A DNA stretch of 6,572 bases, taken from positions 1-6,572 of the forward strand of contig JAUWOK010000056.1 of assembly GCA_030612165.1 (NCBI GenBank), written 5' to 3'. A model generated the notes under the pieces. That model saw nothing but the letters and a program-made list of their open reading frames with translations, made no database searches and was not told the DNA's origin. The position numbers were made by a program, and so were the translations under genes. Each line of letters begins with the position of its first letter. Positions within the stretch are counted from its first letter, which is position 1. The stretch comes from Dehalococcoidia bacterium. GTDB lineage: Bacteria; Chloroflexota; Dehalococcoidia; GIF9; AB-539-J10. Below are positions 5,584 to 6,572 of the stretch, one piece after another.

Positions 5584-6572
5584 ATGGAAAGAGAAGCTAT
5601 CCTTTACGAAAGGCTTGCTGGAAAAAGAGTCCGCTGTCATGTTTGCCAGTGGCGTTGTGTTATCAATCCGGGCAGAACTGGGCTCTGCCGGGCGCGGCTT
5701 AATCGTGACGGCAAACTAGTCTCCCTGAACTATGGGGAAGCAACTGCGGTGGCGGTTGACCCGGTAGAAAAGAAGCCCCTTTTTCATTTCTCCCCGGGCA
5801 GTCCTGTTTTCTCCATGGGTACATGGGGGTGCAATTTTCACTGCCGGCACTGCCAGAACTGGGAGATCGCCTGTGTCGATGTGCCGGCTTCTTCCTCGCG
5901 TGAGATATCCCCGGAGAAAGGAGTGGAGTTAGCTCGACATTATGGTTGTGCCGGCGTAGCCTGGACATATAACGAACCGTCGGTGTGGTTTGAATACACT
6001 CTGGATTCGGCAAAGTTAGCCCATGAAAAAGGGTTATACACTGTTTATGTCACTAATGGATACCTCACTCCAGAAGCCCTGGACATGATCGCGCCCTATC
6101 TTGATGTTTGGAGAGTGGATGTCAAAGGTTTTAACGATGAAGTGTATCGTTGGTTAGCCAGAGTGCGTCACTGGCAGGGCATTCTGGCTGTGGCAAAGCG
6201 AGCCAGGCAGAAGTGGGGTATGCACGTTGAAGTGGTTACCAACATCATTCCCGGCGTGAATGATGACGAAAAACAGCTTAAGAAAATTGCCGAATGGATT
6301 CGGGATGAGCTGGGCGAGCTGGTTCCCTGGCATGTGACCCGCTTTTATCCTGCTCATAACCTGAAGCACCTGCCGCCCACCCCACTGGCCAGTCTGGAAA
6401 GGGCGTGTGAGATAGGCAGACGTGCGGGGTTGAAGTTTGTTTATGTGGGGAATGTTCACGGCCATGAAAGTGGAAACACTTTTTGTCATGTCTGCGGTAA
6501 GATGGTCGTACGTCGCAATGGCTATGATGTGCGAGCAACAGGGTTGGACGACAGGGGTGGGTGCATGTTTTG
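5584..6572 (+). CDS. amrS: AmmeMemoRadiSam system radical SAM enzyme AmrS (runs off right edge)
   Basis: I translated this frame directly: 329 complete codons are present without a stop, and two bases of the next codon lie at the edge. The radical SAM CxxxCxxC cluster is C83-NFH-C87-RH-C90, inside the family block MGTWGCNFHCRHCQNWEI (78-95), preceded by VDPVEKKPLFHF at 58-69. These match the AmmeMemoRadiSam radical SAM enzyme (TIGR04337; related to pyruvate formate-lyase activases). An N-terminal four-cysteine set (C18, C21, C25, C35) and a C-terminal set (C301, C304, C327, with a fourth expected just past the edge) suggest extra metal sites. TYNEP at 128-132 and IIPGVND at 221-227 are conserved family elements. 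Homologues are only slightly longer, so about 10 residues are probably missing. The reaction is not established to my knowledge. Its usual partners, AMMECR1-like and MEMO-like proteins, are not in view and may follow downstream. Confidence 0.93.
   Translation, partial: MEREAILYERLAGKRVRCHVCQWRCVINPGRTGLCRARLNRDGKLVSLNYGEATAVAVDPVEKKPLFHFSPGSPVFSMGTWGCNFHCRHCQNWEIACVDVPASSSREISPEKGVELARHYGCAGVAWTYNEPSVWFEYTLDSAKLAHEKGLYTVYVTNGYLTPEALDMIAPYLDVWRVDVKGFNDEVYRWLARVRHWQGILAVAKRARQKWGMHVEVVTNIIPGVNDDEKQLKKIAEWIRDELGELVPWHVTRFYPAHNLKHLPPTPLASLERACEIGRRAGLKFVYVGNVHGHESGNTFCHVCGKMVVRRNGYDVRATGLDDRGGCMF

Noticed and set aside
5699..6538. Minus-strand open frames at the right end
   Set aside because: They lie opposite the amrS frame, which shows conserved radical SAM motifs along its entire length; the antisense products are rich in His, Pro and Arg and resemble nothing.
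1..6572. CRISPR array, transposase, tRNA or rRNA
   Set aside because: I saw no spaced direct repeats, no transposase motifs, no terminal repeats and no tRNA cloverleaf or rRNA sequence on either strand.

Overview
The window is ordinary-looking bacterial chromosome of roughly balanced base composition. It holds a long minus-strand gene series and one plus-strand gene at the right edge. The gene set (TilS, CoaE, a CNNM/CorC membrane protein, a DUF2344/TIGR03936 protein, a MutS2-like stand-alone Smr protein and an AmmeMemoRadiSam radical SAM enzyme), the GTG and TTG starts and one GGGAGG Shine-Dalgarno sequence suggest an anaerobic Firmicute of the Clostridia (Peptococcaceae/Syntrophomonadales-like). 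The taxon is inferred from gene content; no rRNA is present.

Layout from left to right. At 1-50 (minus) is the first 16 codons of a gene that runs off the left edge, with a pseudouridine-synthase-like N-terminus. At 115-195 (minus) is a previously easy-to-miss 26-residue hydrophobic ORF. A gap with a weak possible terminator follows. Then comes the minus-strand block, read from right to left as transcribed: coaE (5549-4941), a CNNM/CorC-type CBS-domain membrane protein (4831-3542), a DUF2344 radical-SAM-associated protein (3527-2856), a histidine-phosphatase-superfamily enzyme (2717-2118), tilS (2084-600) and a small Smr-domain protein (603-349). CNNM and DUF2344 are 14 bp apart, phosphatase and tilS 33 bp apart, and tilS and smr overlap by 4 bp (ATGA). 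Gaps of about 109 and 138 bp separate these sub-blocks and may hold promoters.

At the right, divergent from coaE with only 34 bp between the two start codons, is the plus-strand gene for the radical SAM enzyme of the AmmeMemoRadiSam system (amrS). It has a perfect extended -10 (TGnTATAAT) and a GAGGG ribosome binding site. It is open to the window edge and probably lacks only its last few residues.

Functionally, most genes are housekeeping: lysidine modification of tRNA-Ile, the last step of coenzyme A synthesis, and ion or membrane homeostasis. Two families have no settled biochemical role that I know of: AmrS, whose usual partners AMMECR1-like and MEMO-like proteins would lie beyond the right edge if present, and DUF2344, which usually accompanies a B12-binding radical SAM protein that is not next to it here. 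I saw no phage, transposon, CRISPR array, tRNA or rRNA.
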